The translations under genes and the position numbers were made by a program. A stretch of DNA of 55,191 nt. Origin: Bacteroidota bacterium. Its GTDB lineage: Bacteria > Bacteroidota > Bacteroidia > Flavobacteriales > Flavobacteriaceae. Each line of letters begins with the position of its first letter. Positions within the stretch are counted from its first letter, which is position 1. Location: assembly GCA_024279425.1 (NCBI GenBank), contig JAJRRO010000114.1, forward strand, positions 1-55,191. The letters are read 5' to 3'. The notes below the pieces were generated by a model. It ran no database searches, was not told the DNA's origin, and was given only the letters and a program-made list of their open reading frames with translations. Shown here in pieces: positions 53,083-55,191 of the stretch.

Positions 53083-54111
53083 ATGATAATCAGAATTTTA
53101 GTGTTGTCCGCGATTTTTATACACATCGTCAGTGGGCAGAAAAATGAAAAACAAGAATTAGTAAACAATAATACTAATACCACTTTGCGGATGCAAAGTG
53201 GGGAGAGGGTTACCTGGAATCCAGAGCTCGAAGAAATGGAGTTTAATCTGTCGCATTTGTCTGGATTGATAAATTTTAGTAAGAGCCACCACTTTAGCGA
53301 GGTGCGACATACACCTTCGAACATGCTGATTAGTCCTGATGGAAGTGGAATGGAACATGTCGGTCTATTAAACTTTTTTCGTGTGTTGATTAGTGGTGGA
53401 TACTTGACCGAGCTCAGGGAAGAAAAGCCGCTCGTAAAACCGGAGAAAGATGGAGTCACTCTCACTTGGTTGCCCACGATTCGACGTCAGGCAAAAGTGA
53501 CCATCAGGTTTACTTTCCGCGAACCGAACATCATTGACATGGATATGTCGGTGGAGACTCTGGCCAATTATCCTGGTTTCGAGATTTTGCTGTCGGCCTA
53601 CCTCGCACCGGGCTTTGTATCAGGGGCTTATGTCGCCAAAGAAGAGTTTGGACCTGTGGTACCAGAGCAGATTCGCATTACCGACCAACCCATGATTCAC
53701 GGCGTATGGCCATTCTTTCCCCGGGATGAAGCCGGGGCCAATGTGCTCACCGATGGACGCCACCAAAAAGGCCGTTGGTACTGGCGGATGGCAGTCGGAC
53801 GACGCTACGGCATGCCTATGGCATTTTTTAATAAAGGCGACGTCGATGTTCTAGTAATGGGACGCCCGGAAGATGTGTATGCCGTCGGCGCCACTTACGA
53901 AGGAGATCCAGAAACCGACGACATTGCCGCACACCGCAGTCTCTATCTTTCCTTGTTTGGTGAAGATCTCGTTGCTGGCGAAGGGCGACGAACACAAATG
54001 CGAATGATCATCGGAAAATTTGGAAGCGACCCGAATAAACATGCTTCCCTATACGAAGCATTTCTCAATGATGTAAAGTTAAAGCCCCGCTTTCACGAAA
54101 GCACCCCATAA
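53083..54111 (+). CDS. secreted protein of unknown family
   Basis: A 342-residue protein with a signal peptide (MIIRILVLSAIFIHIVSG). The mature part is beta-rich with many aromatic residues (WPFFPRDEAGANVLTDGR, GRWYWRMAVGRRYGMPM) and might be an aldose-epimerase-like sandwich acting on carbohydrate. From about 53210 its base composition is clearly richer in G+C than its neighbours, which suggests transfer. I do not recognise the family. Confidence 0.6.
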   Translation: MIIRILVLSAIFIHIVSGQKNEKQELVNNNTNTTLRMQSGERVTWNPELEEMEFNLSHLSGLINFSKSHHFSEVRHTPSNMLISPDGSGMEHVGLLNFFRVLISGGYLTELREEKPLVKPEKDGVTLTWLPTIRRQAKVTIRFTFREPNIIDMDMSVETLANYPGFEILLSAYLAPGFVSGAYVAKEEFGPVVPEQIRITDQPMIHGVWPFFPRDEAGANVLTDGRHQKGRWYWRMAVGRRYGMPMAFFNKGDVDVLVMGRPEDVYAVGATYEGDPETDDIAAHRSLYLSLFGEDLVAGEGRRTQMRMIIGKFGSDPNKHASLYEAFLNDVKLKPRFHESTP

Positions 54112-54262
54112 CATGAAGACGACTCTATCAAATGAATTAGAGGATTTCTTTGAGAAGAATCAACAAATGAACGAATAGATTATTAATTGCCGAATTAATG
54201 CCAGAACGAAAACCCTTTCCAAAAATGGGTTGGTGATACTAATGGTGAGAATCATGAACAAT

Positions 54263-54527
54263 TAATGTCGGCTTTGGTAATGTAGTAAACAAGAAAAATG
54301 TGTCGATAATTCTGAAAGCCAAAGATGGTTTTAAAACTTACACGGCACTTACGAACCTTGACGCAAGGGATCGGCAGCCTGATTTGGACAGCAGGGCTGA
54401 CAATACCGCCGCATGGCGTGATTTGAACTTCTCACTTGACGTGGGCACATTTGGTGTGATGCCTCGTGGTGACTATGATATTTACTTGAAGATCAATAAT
54501 CCTAAAGAAACTAGCGCTAATAACTAG
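54263..54527 (+). pseudogene. fragment of a DUF4832-type glycoside hydrolase-like gene
   Basis: The frame NVGFGNVVNKKNVSIIL...LDARDRQPDLDSR...VMPRGDYDIYLKINNPK, extending upstream of the GTG at 54300, resembles the C-terminal domain of DUF4832 proteins, but the body is missing and a 21-codon orphan ORF (54113-54178) precedes it. The stop codon lies inside the attC-like palindrome. Likely a gene remnant. Confidence 0.5.
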
Positions 54528-54571
54528 GCATTCGAGTGGTCAGTACGACCCAACATAAATGCCTAGTTATT
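54519..54571 (+). repeat. attC-like palindrome, type A, outside the element
   Basis: AATAACTAGGCATT (54519-54532) and AATGCCTAGTTATT (54558-54571) are a perfect 14-bp inverted repeat; the centre carries GGTCAGTACGACC. Same family as 13171-13226 and 18710-18763, in the opposite orientation. Its presence in the flank shows the family is not confined to the element. Confidence 0.6.
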
Positions 54572-54589
54572 ACACACCGTATTTATTCA

Positions 54590-55038
54590 TTTTTAGTTCC
54601 TTGGGCGGTACCGCGCAAGGAATTAAGTTTCAGATATTGTTTTGGCGAGAGATAACCAAGGGCCTTATGGGGCCTGTCGTGATTATAATCGTCCATCCAT
54701 TATTTGTGTCTGTTCCCTTGCCTGGTCGATGTCCTCGAAGATGAACCTGTTTAGCGTATCGCGCCTGAAACTTCCGTTAAAACGCTTCACGAAGGCATTT
54801 TGGCTGGGTTTGCCGGGTTGTATGTACTTGAACTCGATATCGTGCATCTTGCTCCATGTTGCCGTTAGGTCGGCTATGAACTCCGGTCCGTTGTCCATGT
54901 GTATCCTCTTGGGTTTTTTCCTTCGGTTCAGTAAATGGTCAGGCACCCATACCACCCGGTTGCTGGTCAAGGAGAAGTCCACCTCGATATGCTGGGCCTC
55001 CCTGTTGTAATCGTCCATGATGTTCAGTGCCCTGAAGA
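54590..55038 (-). pseudogene. remnant of an IS3-family transposase (orfB integrase core)
   Basis: The minus-strand frame carries FRALNIMDDYNREAQ, KPKRIHMDNGPEFIADL and QNAFVKRFNGSFRRD, the IS3-type DDE core. The catalytic Glu expected in NAFVERFNG is Lys, a frameshift of one extra A follows QTQI (near 54696), and the N-terminal part is missing. The C-terminal codons (HDRPHKALGYLSPKQYLKL) continue in another frame to about 54590. A dead copy. Confidence 0.75.
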
Positions 55039-55040
55039 TC

Positions 55041-55191
55041 GCCATAAACTTATTATTGGTGCTTAACCGTAAGGATGTAATGGGCGAATACAAGAACTCG
55101 ACTTTTCAAAATATATTGGCCATAGTGGGGTTTGTATTGATTTGCGTTTTGGTGTATCTTATGTACGGTAAATTAATAGGATATTTTACTA
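55041..55191 (+). pseudogene. 3' part of an NRAMP-type metal transporter, truncated by the IS remnant
   Basis: The plus-strand frame AINLLLVLNRKDVMGEYKNS, then ILAIVGFVLICVLVYLMYG matches the C-terminal end of NRAMP divalent-metal transporters (N-K-x-x-MG-x-x-x-N followed by a last membrane helix). The upstream body is replaced by the IS3 remnant at about 55040 and the window ends before the stop codon. Confidence 0.6.

Overview
The window is a piece of a marine-type flavobacterial (Bacteroidota) chromosome carrying a 41.9 kb element integrated into a tRNA-Ala gene. Host affiliation rests on low G+C, TAnnTTTG-type promoters, A-rich leaders instead of Shine-Dalgarno sites, the AddAB-type helicase/nuclease pair, an OmpA protein with thrombospondin-type calcium repeats, and IS3, DUF4832 and carboxypeptidase-regulatory-like sequences typical of the group.

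Chromosomal left flank (1-10739): three tandem leader+hairpin repeats (possible small RNAs), a Mn-type superoxide dismutase (sodA), an AddA-like helicase/nuclease, glycine C-acetyltransferase (kbl), an abundant OmpA-family outer membrane protein with its own promoter and terminator, the AddB-like partner, an SDR dehydrogenase and tRNA-Ala(GGC).

Integrated element (10692-52608): bounded by a 48-bp direct repeat, the 3' part of the tRNA gene, with a tyrosine recombinase just inside the left end and arm-type AGGCATT repeats at both ends. Four regions follow. (1) 12.1-20.8 kb: an accessory array in which all genes point left and most are followed by a palindromic attC-like repeat. It includes MazF/PemK plus a partner, a HEPN protein, DUF2971, a metallo-beta-lactamase-fold/membrane pair, DUF3892, a broken DUF4145 gene and two related small basic peptides. 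It looks like an integron-type cassette array without an integron integrase. (2) 21.1-28.9 kb: small membrane genes, a divergent repressor/early-gene switch with a palindromic operator, then an early operon of small ATGA-overlapped genes with an excisionase-like HTH, a large possible replication protein, a zinc-ribbon + DnaA domain IV protein and a degenerate polymerase-X-fold protein. (3) 28.9-32.1 kb: a leftward type IIG-like restriction-modification gene and a small unknown gene. (4) 32.2-51.0 kb: a long rightward late operon with a transglutaminase-like protein, small beta-rich proteins, a row of tail-anchored membrane proteins, two exported spike-like proteins, a lysis set (small membrane proteins, amidase, Rz-like protein, membrane-anchored M23 peptidase) and a frame-disrupted ArdC/zincin/LPD3-like/RadA-like polyvalent gene. 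A small gene and a Dam-like methylase close the right end.

No terminase, portal, HK97-type capsid, tape-measure or tail-tube gene is recognisable, while lysis genes, spike-like proteins and many single-TM proteins are. My main inference is that this is a temperate, tailless, probably membrane-containing virus of Flavobacteriia. Two DNA-level patterns stand out. GATATC sites recur at exactly 54-bp intervals in two places (five at 51122-51343, two at 27344-27403). The octamer CAACAAAA is strongly over-represented on the sense strand of the element's core genes.

Right flank (52657-55191): the original tRNA terminator, gene remnants, a secreted protein of unlike base composition, a DUF4832-like fragment, an attC-like palindrome, an inactivated IS3-family remnant, and the 3' part of an NRAMP-type metal transporter that the IS remnant truncates.
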